Shown here: in pieces, positions 35,275-44,197 of the stretch
Position numbering within the stretch: the first letter of the stretch is position 1
Layout of the letters: each line of letters opens with the position of its first letter
From: an uncultured Bacteroidales bacterium
GTDB taxonomy: Bacteria > Bacteroidota > Bacteroidia > Bacteroidales > Paludibacteraceae
DNA: 64,000 bases
Direction of reading: 5' to 3'
Assembly: GCA_947164985.1 (NCBI GenBank)
Contig: CAMUYI010000003.1
Span: 167,378-231,377 of the forward strand
The notes under the pieces: model-generated
What the model was told of the DNA's origin: nothing
Seen by the model: the letters and a program-made list of their open reading frames with translations, nothing else
Databases searched by the model: none
Program-made: the position numbers and the translations under genes

Positions 35275-36412
35275 ACTTTAACCCCTTCGCCCAGCGGCGA
35301 AGATAGGTTAACCACTCCTCAGCAGTATTTGCTACGGGGTGGTTTTCTTTTGTGGCGCCAACGCACGTTAAATAGAAATGTGCGTGGCACATTTCTGACC
35401 GTTGCGCTGTAAGACCGCTGTTGCTGTAAGACCGCTGCGCTGTAGGACCGGCACTTTCAGTGCCTGTAAGATGGAGCAGGCAGAGCAGATTCTGCTTGTC
35501 TTGAACGATGTCGCCGGCATAAGGATAGGGAATGAAAACAGCGAGGCCGACGGTTTCTTTGGCGTACTTGGCTGAGTCGTTGACAGGCCAATCGGTACCA
35601 AATGATGCCAAAAGGACACCATTTGGTAATTGGAGATTGAAGATTGAAGATTGGAGATTTTCGCCTTTGGCGGGAATCGTCTGGACGCCGGTACAGAGGC
35701 CTTCTACCGGCTCGCTGAGGCTGACGTCGCAACGAAGATCGCGATGACCGGCTTTCATAGTGTAACGGACGGTCATGTCCGTTACACGACCGCTATCGTT
35801 GTAAGACCGTCCTTCGGACTGTAAGACCGTTTCACTGTAAGACCGCTTCGCTGTAGGAACCTGCCAGCCCTTTACCGCTACCTCTATCGTAGCTTGGTCC
35901 TTCTTCTGCGAGACGATGCGTTGGGAGCGTTCGGCAACGGGTTCGATATGCACATGCTTTTTGCCGTTCCAGTACTTGACAGAACCGACACCTACCGTGC
36001 CTGAGACGCGGAGAATATCATCGCCGTAACCGAGGGCGAGGAGAGAGTCGTTGGGATACCAGTGACTTTGGGCTAACTCTAACTGCGGTTTTTTCTTGCA
36101 ATAGGGATCGATAGTCTGTTTCTTATCGAAATAGATCCGGTACGCCATGAGTTCGGACTCTACGGCTACACCATGGTGATGAAGCTGATGGTAGGTGTCG
36201 CCTTTTCCGACATAGTTAGGCATCGTATCCGTCCATTCGGTGATGGGGTAGCAATGACGGACTTTCGCGCCTTCGGTGAGGATGGCGTAGCCTTCTCTGG
36301 TCGAATCGGCGGGTGTGCCGATTCGCCAGAAAGAGGTTGCTACCCGCGGGGAACAGGACCCTAGAAAACCTAGGCATCCTAGGAATCCTAGTATTTTAAT
36401 TGATCTTAACAT
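35273..36412 (-). CDS. DUF4861 family lipoprotein carrying in-frame repeat insertions
   Basis: The 379-residue lipoprotein has a lipobox ending FLGSC. HHHGVAVESELMAYRIYFDK, then QTIDPYCKKKPQLELA and WYPNDSLLALGYGDDIL, are hallmarks of DUF4861, a family often next to pectin and uronate-degrading enzymes. This fits its partner GH28 polygalacturonase, which it overlaps by 17 bp. The molecular role is unknown. Three repeat-derived stretches lie in frame: CTGTAAGACCG copies at 35407-35470 and 35799-35860, and AGATTGAAGATTG words at 35625-35662. The signal-peptide core is itself encoded by CCTAGG(A/C)AT repeats (36359-36391). The protein remains open over its full length. Confidence 0.75.
   Translation of the reverse strand: MLRSIKILGFLGCLGFLGSCSPRVATSFWRIGTPADSTREGYAILTEGAKVRHCYPITEWTDTMPNYVGKGDTYHQLHHHGVAVESELMAYRIYFDKKQTIDPYCKKKPQLELAQSHWYPNDSLLALGYGDDILRVSGTVGVGSVKYWNGKKHVHIEPVAERSQRIVSQKKDQATIEVAVKGWQVPTAKRSYSETVLQSEGRSYNDSGRVTDMTVRYTMKAGHRDLRCDVSLSEPVEGLCTGVQTIPAKGENLQSSIFNLQLPNGVLLASFGTDWPVNDSAKYAKETVGLAVFIPYPYAGDIVQDKQNLLCLLHLTGTESAGPTAQRSYSNSGLTAQRSEMCHAHFYLTCVGATKENHPVANTAEEWLTYLRRWAKGLK
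35407..35470. repeat. CTGTAAGACCG repeat cluster 1 (inside DUF4861 gene)
   Basis: Copies lie at 35407, 35424 and 35440 (one change), plus a partial at 35464. A GGCAC-TTTCA-GTGCC hairpin is included. The whole cluster is in frame near the C-terminus, encoding peptide such as TAQRSYSNSGLTAQRS. Confidence 0.8.
35762..35860. repeat. CTGTAAGACCG repeat cluster 2 (inside DUF4861 gene)
   Basis: It begins with the perfect palindrome GTAACGGAC...GTCCGTTAC (35762-35785). TGTAAGACCG follows at about 35800, 35820 and 35836, separated by variable mini-palindromes (TCCTTCGGA, TTTCA, CTTCG). The cluster is read in frame as part of the protein. Confidence 0.8.
36359..36391. repeat. CCTAGG word repeat encoding a lipoprotein signal core
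   Basis: Three drifting copies of a 10-bp unit (CTAGGCATCC, CTAGGAATCC and a variant) lie within the signal-peptide codons of the DUF4861 gene and give LGFLGCLGFLG. Confidence 0.75.
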
Positions 36413-37937
36413 TCTCTACCGTCGGAGCGAGTTGGAAGGCTTCGCCTTTCTCGGCGTGGATGTTGACGTTCTCGATGACAAGACCGTTGGTTTGACGGAA
36501 GAGGGCACCTTCGGTTGCGCTCATCTCAATGTTGCGGAGCGTGACATTCTGTATCTTCATCTCCGGAAGGCCGTTGAAATAGATCGCGCGTTTGAGGTTA
36601 GCACCTTTGACATTCTCGATCACGATGTTCTTGAAGGCCGGCGTCTCTTCGCTTACGGCAGGAGCCTCTGCATTCATACGTGCAGCCAGTTCTTCTTCGG
36701 TCTCTTCTCCAGCGCCTTTACCCCCGTAGAAGAGGTCAAAGAGCAGACCTTCGTTCGGGATATTGACCATATTCACGCCGTTGATGTAGATATTCTCTAC
36801 GACGCCTCCACGACCGCGGGTGGATTTGAAGCGCAGACCGACGTCGGTACCAATATAGAGGTTATTGCGCACCTCGACATTCTTGATACCACCTGACATC
36901 TCCGAGCCGCAAACGAAGCCTCCGTGACCATGATAAACAACGCAGTCATCGACTACTACGTTCTCCGTCGGGATGCCGCGATCACGACCGGGTTTATCCT
37001 TACCGGACTTCATACAGATAGCATCGTCGCCTACGTCGAAGGAACAGCGGGCAATCACGACGTTCTTACAGCTCTCTACATCGACTCCATCACCGTTCTG
37101 GCTGTACCAGGGGTTACGAACGTTGAGGTCACGCAGGATGAGGTTCTCGCAGCACATGGGATGCAGATTCCAAGCCGGTGAGTTCTCAAAGGTAACACCT
37201 TCGAGGAGAATATTCTTGCAGCCTACGAAATGGAGCAGTACCGGACGAAGGAAGGACTTAACGACTTGCCAGAGCGAGTCATCTTCGATGACCGGTACGT
37301 TCTGGTCCACGCAGTAACTCTGCGCGAGCAGAGATGCGCTATCCGGATACCAGATGTCGTTGGCTACTATACCGCCTTTCTCTTTGAGATGTTTCTTCCA
37401 TTGTCCCGGCGCCATCTTGGATTTCTTGAGGGGACGCCACCAATCGCCATTTCCGTTGAAGGTTCCGTAACCGGTGATTGCGATGTTCTCTGCATCAAGG
37501 GCATTGAGCGGAGATGTGCAACGTTTGGTAGGAATACCTTCGAACCACTCGTCGTAGATCTCATACAGATCGAGGTCATGGCTGAAGACGATGAAGCTGT
37601 TCTTCTCGGTGTAAAGACGCACGTTGGACTTAAGCGTGATCGGTCCCGTGGTGTAGATACCTTCCGGGATGATGACTGTTCCGCCTCCTGCAGCAGTACA
37701 TTGGTCAATAGCGCTTTGGATCGCTTCTGTGGCGAGGGCTACACCGGTGTTGTCAGCTCCGAAATCCAGCACATTGAAGGCGCGTGAAGGGAACGAAGGA
37801 ACAGTCACTTTCGGCATGTCAAACGATGCCGATTTGGTCAGCGCATTGATGTCGCTTTGCTTGGTCGTTTGGTACTGTGGCGCATTGCAAGCGCACATAA
37901 CGGCTGCGGTAAGCAGCAAGAATGTTAGTTTTCTCAT
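36396..37937 (-). CDS. GH28 polygalacturonase-type glycoside hydrolase (lipoprotein)
   Basis: The 513-residue lipoprotein (LLTAAVMCAC) has a GH28 right-handed beta-helix. The start motif FNVLDFGADNTGVALATEAI is followed by the catalytic set: NGDGVD, GDDAICMKSG, GHGGFVCGSEMSGG and LRFKSTRGRGG. These supply the Asp residues, His and RxK that hydrolyse galacturonan. An Ala/Glu-rich insert (TEEELAARMNAEAPAVSEE) sits in a late coil. The lipid anchor suggests a periplasmic or surface location. It is paired with DUF4861 (17-bp overlap) and overlaps truA by 4 bp. No SusCD pair or regulator is adjacent, so this is not a full utilisation locus. Confidence 0.93.
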   Translation of the reverse strand: MRKLTFLLLTAAVMCACNAPQYQTTKQSDINALTKSASFDMPKVTVPSFPSRAFNVLDFGADNTGVALATEAIQSAIDQCTAAGGGTVIIPEGIYTTGPITLKSNVRLYTEKNSFIVFSHDLDLYEIYDEWFEGIPTKRCTSPLNALDAENIAITGYGTFNGNGDWWRPLKKSKMAPGQWKKHLKEKGGIVANDIWYPDSASLLAQSYCVDQNVPVIEDDSLWQVVKSFLRPVLLHFVGCKNILLEGVTFENSPAWNLHPMCCENLILRDLNVRNPWYSQNGDGVDVESCKNVVIARCSFDVGDDAICMKSGKDKPGRDRGIPTENVVVDDCVVYHGHGGFVCGSEMSGGIKNVEVRNNLYIGTDVGLRFKSTRGRGGVVENIYINGVNMVNIPNEGLLFDLFYGGKGAGEETEEELAARMNAEAPAVSEETPAFKNIVIENVKGANLKRAIYFNGLPEMKIQNVTLRNIEMSATEGALFRQTNGLVIENVNIHAEKGEAFQLAPTVENVKIN

Positions 37938-38683
37938 AAGTATATGTTTTTAGGATAAATGATTTCTACTAAACTGAGACCTTCTGCCGGTGCCGAATGA
38001 CCGGCTTGGCAGCGATTGAGGGAGGCAATGATGTCACCGAATTGTGCAGTAGTCATCTTATGTTTGCCCACTTCGAAGAGCGTTCCGACCACAGCACGAA
38101 CCATGTTGCGTAAAAACCGATCGGCAGTAATGACGAAATAAGCTTCGGTTTCGGACTCTTGAATCCATCTCGCTTCACGTACATCGCAGATTGTGGTCTT
38201 GACGTCCGTGTGGGTACGACAGAAAGAAGCAAAATCTTTTTTGCCAAGTAACAGGCTTGCGGCTTCATTCATGGCCTCAAAATCGAGCCCTTTAGCTACC
38301 CGCGTATGGTTTATATAGATGAACGGATCTTTGCGGGTCGTGATACGATAGTAATAGGTGCGAGCCGTAGCATCAAAACGGGCATGGGCATCGTCTGTCA
38401 CGCGATAGATATCGATAATGGCGATCGAGTCGGGCAACAAACCGTTGAGACGGTTTTGTAATTGGTGATTGGTAATTGGTAATTGGTCGATATCGAAATG
38501 CGCTATCATCTTCTCTGCGTGTACGCCGGCGTCCGTGCGACCGGCGAAAGTAAGGGGCACAGGTTGACGCAGGATGGTAGCGAAAGCCGCTTCCATCTCA
38601 GCCTGAACCGTATTTCCGTTCGGTTGCGTCTGTGAACCGTGGAACGGGGCACCGTTATATGAGAAAACGATAAAATATCTCAT
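37934..38683 (-). CDS. truA: tRNA pseudouridine(38-40) synthase TruA
   Basis: The 249-residue enzyme contains catalytic Asp in FAGRTDAGVHAEKM, the SYNGAPFHGSQTQPNG N-terminus, YYYRITT and SFCRTHTDVKTT. DRFLRNMVRAVVGTLFEVG and the terminal AEGLSLVEIIY follow. It isomerises uridines 38-40 in tRNA anticodon stems. In the stretch encoding DQLPITNHQLQNR the DNA is a run of AATTGGT words (38459-38488), so a spacer-type repeat appears to have been absorbed in frame beside the LNGLLPDSIAI segment. It overlaps the flippase gene by 4 bp upstream and GH28 by 4 bp downstream. Confidence 0.95.
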   Translation of the reverse strand: MRYFIVFSYNGAPFHGSQTQPNGNTVQAEMEAAFATILRQPVPLTFAGRTDAGVHAEKMIAHFDIDQLPITNHQLQNRLNGLLPDSIAIIDIYRVTDDAHARFDATARTYYYRITTRKDPFIYINHTRVAKGLDFEAMNEAASLLLGKKDFASFCRTHTDVKTTICDVREARWIQESETEAYFVITADRFLRNMVRAVVGTLFEVGKHKMTTAQFGDIIASLNRCQAGHSAPAEGLSLVEIIYPKNIYL

Positions 38684-40194
38684 TTTTGCGTGACATCGAG
38701 ATGTCGAGATGTCGAGATCTTGATCTGATTATTAATTTCCGGCGACAACTTGGCTTTATAGGCGATGAATGCGCCTCCTCCGATCAGGATAAAGGTACGT
38801 AAGAGGCTATCGAGCCATATATTCATAGTCGGCGCATACATGCACCATAACTGATTGATAGCGAAGAGGGCGATGAGCAACGCCAGTATGATCCACCATT
38901 TGCCATCCACAATGCGAATATGGCAAAGCATGGTAACAAAAACGATGCCTAAGAGGTAGTATAGGGCATAGGAGAGGAGATTGCTTGCCGCGGCTCCTTC
39001 CATGCCAAAGATAGGGATGAGGTAGTTGTTAAGCAACAACGCACTTACCGTCAGAATGAGTGAGAGCAACAGGCTGAAGGCATAGAAACGCGAATAGTTT
39101 AATGTATTCAGGCAGATAGAGAACGTAGCCATGATCAATTGGCTGACGCCCAGGATGAGCACGATGTATTTCGCCGTAGCGAAGGTTGCACCGTTGGGTA
39201 AGATATGGAAGATCAGATCGATATTCACCCACATGGTTAATAGGATCATACCTCCGATAAGGAGCATGTTTCGTGTCACTTGGCGCACAAGGAACGAACA
39301 TTCGTCTTGATTCTGCTCCTTGATGGCTCGTGCCAGTTGTGGTGAAGCGATTGCGGCAACGGAGCGGTTAGGCACACTGACCATAACGGCCATATACGTT
39401 GCAATCGCGAAGATACCGGTACTGTCCAGACCCATCTTAGCGGTTACAAAGAACGATGAGAGGGTAGGCGCCAAAACCGACGTGACAGCCGATATGATCA
39501 GAAATCCCGTATAGGTCAGGTATCGGCGCACCAAACTCTTGTTGGCGCGGAGGAAAGTCCAATCGGGTTTGAGGTTGATCTTTTGGAGTGAGAAGAAATA
39601 GCAGAGGTTGATGAGTGCGGCAAGTGCATAATTGGTACAGATACCGATCACTAAACCATCTAATGAAATAACACGGAAAGCGTATAGCAGATAGATGGCT
39701 AACAAGCCGACTCGTACTACCAATTCGCGTACAGCGCGTGGTACAACGATATGCATCAGCACATTACAGGTCGATTCGCAAATCGCCTGATAGAGCATAA
39801 AGAACGCAAGCGGCAGGACGAAATAATAGTATTCGACAAAGAGCGGAGACTTCTCGCCAAACCATGCGCCAAGCGGTACGTGGCAAGCCCAATAGATGAG
39901 CGCAAAGAGGATAAAACCGATAAACGGTACGACCAATGCCCAGAAGAAGAAACCATGATCTTCGGTACTCTCTTTTTCCCGAAAATAAGGATAGAAGCGA
40001 ATGATCGAAGCATTGGTACCTAACTGGGCGAGACCGATCAGGAGTGTAGCAGCATCGATAAGCACTCGTGCCAACCCGATTTCCTCGGTTGTGAGGAAAC
40101 GGGTTAACACGAAGAACGTGGTGACAACGCCTACGGCGATGCCAAGATAGGTAACGATTGTACCACGAATCGATTGCTTAGCTATTACTCCCAT
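38680..40194 (-). CDS. Oligosaccharide flippase / polysaccharide biosynthesis membrane protein
   Basis: The 504-residue protein has about 14 membrane helices and the Wzx/MOP layout: IRGTIVTYLGIAVGVVTTFF at the N-terminus, then LTTEEIGLARVLIDAATLL and an ASIIRFYPYFREKE loop typical of Bacteroidota members. It probably flips a lipid-linked glycan or related intermediate across the inner membrane. No glycosyltransferase is adjacent, so the substrate is unknown. Its ATG overlaps the stop of the FKBP lipoprotein gene (TAATG) and it ends 4 bp inside truA. A second, distinct flippase lies at 42743-44197. Confidence 0.85.
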   Translation of the reverse strand: MGVIAKQSIRGTIVTYLGIAVGVVTTFFVLTRFLTTEEIGLARVLIDAATLLIGLAQLGTNASIIRFYPYFREKESTEDHGFFFWALVVPFIGFILFALIYWACHVPLGAWFGEKSPLFVEYYYFVLPLAFFMLYQAICESTCNVLMHIVVPRAVRELVVRVGLLAIYLLYAFRVISLDGLVIGICTNYALAALINLCYFFSLQKINLKPDWTFLRANKSLVRRYLTYTGFLIISAVTSVLAPTLSSFFVTAKMGLDSTGIFAIATYMAVMVSVPNRSVAAIASPQLARAIKEQNQDECSFLVRQVTRNMLLIGGMILLTMWVNIDLIFHILPNGATFATAKYIVLILGVSQLIMATFSICLNTLNYSRFYAFSLLLSLILTVSALLLNNYLIPIFGMEGAAASNLLSYALYYLLGIVFVTMLCHIRIVDGKWWIILALLIALFAINQLWCMYAPTMNIWLDSLLRTFILIGGGAFIAYKAKLSPEINNQIKISTSRHLDVTQK

Positions 40195-41438
40195 TACTTG
40201 ATTTCGAGCAATTCAACTGTGAAGATGAGGGCTGCGTACGGAGGAATGGATTGACCTGCGCCACGCTCACCGTAACCGAGGTTGTACGGGATGTACAGTT
40301 TGTATTTCGAACCAACCGGCATCAATTGAAGACCTTCGGTCCAACCTTTAATAACACCGTTGAGCGGGAACTCGATGGGTTCGCCACGTTGGTAACTGCT
40401 ATCGAAGACCGTACCATCGATGAGGGTGCCTTCATAGTGTACCTTAACGGTTTGTTCTGCAGTCGGTTTTGCGCCCTTGCCTTCTACCAATACTTCGTAT
40501 TGCAGACCAGACTCGGTTACTTTGACTTCGTCGCGGAGGGCATTCTCTTGCAAGAATTTCTCGCCTTCTGCTTTAGCAGCACCATATTTCTTTTCTGCAA
40601 TAACACCTTCTACATACGCACCTGCAGATTGCATATCCATCTGCTCGGTATAGTTGTTCAGACCGTTGATGAAGCCTTGTTTGATGAGGTCGTAGTTGGT
40701 CTCGAGACCTTCAATACCAAGCAGACCTACCGGTTCTTGTTCACGAATGGAACGACCGATCGTTTGAGCGGTATTAACCAATTGCGGGTTGCGGATATTC
40801 TCCTTCATAGCGATAATGACATTATCGATGAACTCTTTGGTGTCTTCACCCGTAGAATCTTCTGCCAAGAGGTAAGAAGCGATCTGTGTACCATTCGCAA
40901 AACCGAAGGCGTAGTTGAGGGTGTCAATCGCGTCTTTGAGTTCAATGGCTTTCGCTTTGGTCGGGCATTTAGCGGTAACAGTCTTTCCTTCCGGTACTTC
41001 TTTCTGACCTTGGAAATAGGAGATAACCAGCGGTTCAGCTTCGTCCATGGTCATGACAGAGGTATCTTTGTAGAGTCCGTTTACAAAACCTTGCAGTAAA
41101 GCTTTCTCGTTCAGTGTCCACTCTTTGCGTTCTGCCAGACCTTTGGTCTCAAAACCTTTGAAAGCAGAACCGATCTGACGACCTTCGCGTTGGATGTCGT
41201 TCAGTTCCTCTTCCTTATCCAGATAAGCTTTATCCATAGCGTCGATGAATTCAGCTACCGTTTCCTCGCTGCTGTCATTGGAGAGGAAGTACATCTTGAT
41301 CTGCAGACCGTTGATCAAACCGATTGCATAGTTGATCGAGTCGGTCTCGTTATTCAAAACTGCATTTTGTGCCTTATAACTGTTGCCACACGAGATGAGA
41401 GCTACGGCGGCTAACAAAAAGATAGTTATCTTTTTCAT
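40194..41438 (-). CDS. FKBP-type peptidyl-prolyl isomerase lipoprotein with duplicated N-terminal domain
   Basis: The 414-residue lipoprotein (lipobox VALISCG) has two FKBP_N-like helical repeats: [20 protein letters not shown] (about 33-135) and [20 protein letters not shown] (about 165-275). The C-terminal FKBP domain (about 300-414) has [33 protein letters not shown] and [15 protein letters not shown]. It folds proteins in the periplasm or at the membrane. The last 120 residues are nearly identical to those of the cytoplasmic-type FKBP at 41553-42137, showing a recent tandem duplication. An 85-bp leader element precedes it. Confidence 0.92.
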   Translation of the reverse strand: MKKITIFLLAAVALISCGNSYKAQNAVLNNETDSINYAIGLINGLQIKMYFLSNDSSEETVAEFIDAMDKAYLDKEEELNDIQREGRQIGSAFKGFETKGLAERKEWTLNEKALLQGFVNGLYKDTSVMTMDEAEPLVISYFQGQKEVPEGKTVTAKCPTKAKAIELKDAIDTLNYAFGFANGTQIASYLLAEDSTGEDTKEFIDNVIIAMKENIRNPQLVNTAQTIGRSIREQEPVGLLGIEGLETNYDLIKQGFINGLNNYTEQMDMQSAGAYVEGVIAEKKYGAAKAEGEKFLQENALRDEVKVTESGLQYEVLVEGKGAKPTAEQTVKVHYEGTLIDGTVFDSSYQRGEPIEFPLNGVIKGWTEGLQLMPVGSKYKLYIPYNLGYGERGAGQSIPPYAALIFTVELLEIK

Positions 41439-41516
41439 AATTTAAATTGCATTTAAATTTTGGAGCTTCGGCTGCATCGAGTTGCGTAAGCAAACTTACA
41501 CTCGATTTGCACGAAC
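41432..41516 (-). repeat. 85-bp leader element, copy B (before FKBP lipoprotein)
   Basis: Read on the minus strand it begins GTTCGTGCAAATCGAGTGTA, folds TGTAAG...CTTACG, passes ATGCAGCCGAAG and ends in AAATTTAAAT words at the ATG (41438). It matches 22477-22560 at nearly every position. Confidence 0.85.
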
Positions 41517-41552
41517 CTTCATTTTTGATTTGTAATTTGTGATTTGTTATTT

Positions 41553-42137
41553 TTATTCAATTCCTAATAATTCTACCGTGAAGATGAGGGCTGCGTAGGG
41601 CGGGATGGATTGACCGGCTCCGCGCTCGCCATAAGCGAGTTGGTACGGGATGAAGAATTTGTACTTCGAGCCGATAGACATGAGTTGCAGACCTTCGGTC
41701 CAACCGGCGATGACACCATTCAGAGGGAAAGTGATTGACTCACCGCGACGGTAACTGCTGTCGAAAACGGTACCATCGATGAGCGTTCCTTCGTAGTGAA
41801 CACGTACGGTGTCGGTTGCTTTCGGTTTCTGACCCAGCGAAGGTTCGAGAATCTCATACTGCAAACCGCTGGAGGTTACTTTTACGCCTTCGCGTTTCGC
41901 GTTCTCAGCAAGGAATTTCTCACCTTCTGCTTTAGCAGCGCCTGCTACTTTCGCTTCCAACTCCTGGAAGAATTGATTCAATACTTGTTGTGCCTCTTGA
42001 TAGCTGATTTTCGGTTGCTGATGTGTCAGCACATCTTCGATACCTAATGCGAGATCCTGATAGTTCAGTTTCTCCACACCGCTACCCATGAGGTTTTGTC
42101 CCATAGAGAGACCTAATGCATAACTGATTTTGTCCAT
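41553..42137 (-). CDS. FKBP-type peptidyl-prolyl isomerase (FklB-like)
   Basis: The 194-residue protein has no signal peptide. The helical dimerisation region (MDKISYALGLSMGQNLMGSG, about 1-70) leads to a C-terminal FKBP domain with [34 protein letters not shown] and [18 protein letters not shown]. It catalyses prolyl isomerisation in the cytoplasm. It is the unduplicated relative of the lipoprotein FKBP encoded 114 bp downstream. The linker [20 protein letters not shown] is also shared. The gap after it contains GATTTGTAATTTGT words and the 85-bp element. Confidence 0.93.
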   Translation of the reverse strand: MDKISYALGLSMGQNLMGSGVEKLNYQDLALGIEDVLTHQQPKISYQEAQQVLNQFFQELEAKVAGAAKAEGEKFLAENAKREGVKVTSSGLQYEILEPSLGQKPKATDTVRVHYEGTLIDGTVFDSSYRRGESITFPLNGVIAGWTEGLQLMSIGSKYKFFIPYQLAYGERGAGQSIPPYAALIFTVELLGIE

Positions 42138-42162
42138 TTTTATAATATTTATAATTTCAAAT

Positions 42163-42783
42163 TTATGATTTCAAAATTGCCGCATAACGCGAGAGGTATT
42201 TGCCGAGGATATCGAACTCGATATTCACGACCGTACCGGGTTGAATATATTTGAAGTTCGTATTCTCTTCGGTGTACGGGATGATACAAACGGATACGTA
42301 GCCTTTGTTGCCTTGTATGTTGGGTTCGCAAGCAGTGAGGCTGACGCCGTTGATAGTAACCGAACCCTTATCGACGCAGAAATAACCGCGTTCAATCATC
42401 TCGCGTGACGAGTCGTACTCAAAGCGGTAATACCAACTGCCGTCGGTTTCTTTGGCTTCGATACAGGTGGCTTTTTGATCCACATGTCCTTGCACGATAT
42501 GTCCGTCCAGACGTCCGCCCATGAGCATAGAACGCTCTACGTTGACGAAGTCACCGACCTTGAGCAGGTCGAGGTTCGTCAAACGAAGCGTCTCTTGCAT
42601 GGCGGTGACGGTATATAAGTCACCTTCTATCTTCACTACCGTCAGGCACACACCGTTATGCGCGATCGATTGATCGATGCTGACGGCTTCGCCAAACGGA
42701 TTGCGGAGGGTGAAATGTTTATTGGTTTGCTCGGTCTCTATCTTAACGACCTGAGCCATTGTTTCTACGATTCCTGAGAACAT
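42163..42783 (-). CDS. ribE: Riboflavin synthase alpha chain
   Basis: The 206-residue enzyme begins with the canonical MFSGIVE. Two homologous lumazine-binding barrels follow. The first has AHNGVCLTVVKIEG and ETLRLTNL; the second begins after the HIVQGHVDQKATC strand, with GSVTINGVSLTAC and IIPYTEENTNF. It dismutates two 6,7-dimethyl-8-ribityllumazine molecules to riboflavin. The length is normal. The start lies 41 bp inside the preceding flippase gene. It is followed by a word-repeat spacer (TTATAATTTCAAATTTATGA) before the FKBP gene. No other riboflavin gene is present. Confidence 0.95.
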   Translation of the reverse strand: MFSGIVETMAQVVKIETEQTNKHFTLRNPFGEAVSIDQSIAHNGVCLTVVKIEGDLYTVTAMQETLRLTNLDLLKVGDFVNVERSMLMGGRLDGHIVQGHVDQKATCIEAKETDGSWYYRFEYDSSREMIERGYFCVDKGSVTINGVSLTACEPNIQGNKGYVSVCIIPYTEENTNFKYIQPGTVVNIEFDILGKYLSRYAAILKS

Positions 42784-44197
42784 TTTGAATAGGAAAATCT
42801 TTACGTGTTAATACAAATAAGTATATGCCGATCAGGATAGTTCCGATCGCCATGAGGATCCACATATTATGGATGTAGTATAAACGGATAGCATAATATA
42901 CTGCCAATAAGCCGAGTGTCAAGGCTGTGTAGCCGCCGATTACTTTTAAGTCGTACGGAATCGGGGCTTTCTTCTGACCGATAAAATAGGATAGGAGCAT
43001 AATGACGAAATAGCAGACGAGGCTGCTGCCGCAACTTGCCCAATAACCGATCAGCGGTACGCCTACTACTTGCAGTATGAGTGTGATGCCTAAACCGATC
43101 AGTGAGAAATAGGCTCCCCATTTGGTTTCGTCGGTGAGCTTGTACCAGAAACTGAGGTTGAAATAGATGCCTTGGAAAACATAGGTCCACAGCACTACCG
43201 GTACAATCTTCAATCCCTCCCAATAGGCGCTGGCAACGATGTACCGGAAGATATCCAGATAGAAGATGACGCCCAACAGAATCAGATACGAGAAAATGAT
43301 ATAGTACTTCATCGCGTCGGCGTAAGCTTCGACCGATTGACGATCTTTATGCTTGGCGAAGACGAAAGGTTCGTACGCATAGCGGAACGCCTGAGTGAAC
43401 ATCATCATTACCATCGCTACCTTGAAGCAGGCACCGTAGATGCCGAGTTGCGCTTGTGCGTCTGCGCCTGTGTAGAGGTAGGGGAAGAGGATACGATCCA
43501 AGGTCTGGTTCATGATACCTGCTACACCCAATACCAGTAACGGCAGGGAGTAACGAAGCATGTCTTTGAGTACCTGTCCGTCAAATCGGCCCCCCTTCGG
43601 CATCGTGAAAGGCAAGAGGCAGAGCGTCTGGATCGTTGTGGCTAAGATATTGCTTAGGAAGACATAGAAGACGTCATTCTTGCCGAGTATCACTAAGAAG
43701 AGGATGTTAAATCCGATATTGAGTACGACAAACAGCAGTTTGAGTGCCGCAAAGACCATTGGCCGTTTCTGATAGCGCAGGTAGGCAAACGGGATGCAGG
43801 CAAAAGCATCGACGGCTACCGTGACGAACATCATTGCCACGAACTCTGCATGGTCGGCATAGCCTAAGATTGTTGCGAGAGGTTGGCGGAGAAGCACGAC
43901 CAAGACCGCAAAAAGGGTGCTGGTCGTGAGCAGTGTCAGGAAGGCTGTCTTGTAAACACTTGGAGCATTGTAGTCTTCTCGGTTAACAAAACGGAAGAAA
44001 CCCGTCTCCATACCATAGGTAAGAAGAACCAACAAAAGGGCTGTCCAAGCGTAGATGTTAGTGACAATACCATAGTCATCCACCCGTGCCAAAGCATAGG
44101 TGTAGAGCGGAACGAGCAGGTAGTTCAAGAACTTACCTATGATCGAACTCAGTCCATAGATGGCGGTGTCCTTCGCCAAGGATTTCATTTCACTCAT
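42743..44197 (-). CDS. Lipopolysaccharide biosynthesis flippase family protein
   Basis: This 484-residue protein of the MOP superfamily has about 14 helices, starting KSLAKDTAIYGLSSIIGKFL. It has typical NYLLVPLYTYALARVDDYGI and an ETGFFRFVNRED segment shared by Bacteroidota polysaccharide-export flippases. It resembles the flippase at 38680-40194 only at superfamily level. The likely role is translocation of an undecaprenyl-linked glycan or peptidoglycan precursor; the substrate is unknown. It starts 8 bp inside rsmI and ends 41 bp inside ribE, so expression is tightly linked to two unrelated enzymes. Confidence 0.85.
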   Translation of the reverse strand: MSEMKSLAKDTAIYGLSSIIGKFLNYLLVPLYTYALARVDDYGIVTNIYAWTALLLVLLTYGMETGFFRFVNREDYNAPSVYKTAFLTLLTTSTLFAVLVVLLRQPLATILGYADHAEFVAMMFVTVAVDAFACIPFAYLRYQKRPMVFAALKLLFVVLNIGFNILFLVILGKNDVFYVFLSNILATTIQTLCLLPFTMPKGGRFDGQVLKDMLRYSLPLLVLGVAGIMNQTLDRILFPYLYTGADAQAQLGIYGACFKVAMVMMMFTQAFRYAYEPFVFAKHKDRQSVEAYADAMKYYIIFSYLILLGVIFYLDIFRYIVASAYWEGLKIVPVVLWTYVFQGIYFNLSFWYKLTDETKWGAYFSLIGLGITLILQVVGVPLIGYWASCGSSLVCYFVIMLLSYFIGQKKAPIPYDLKVIGGYTALTLGLLAVYYAIRLYYIHNMWILMAIGTILIGIYLFVLTRKDFPIQNVLRNRRNNGSGR

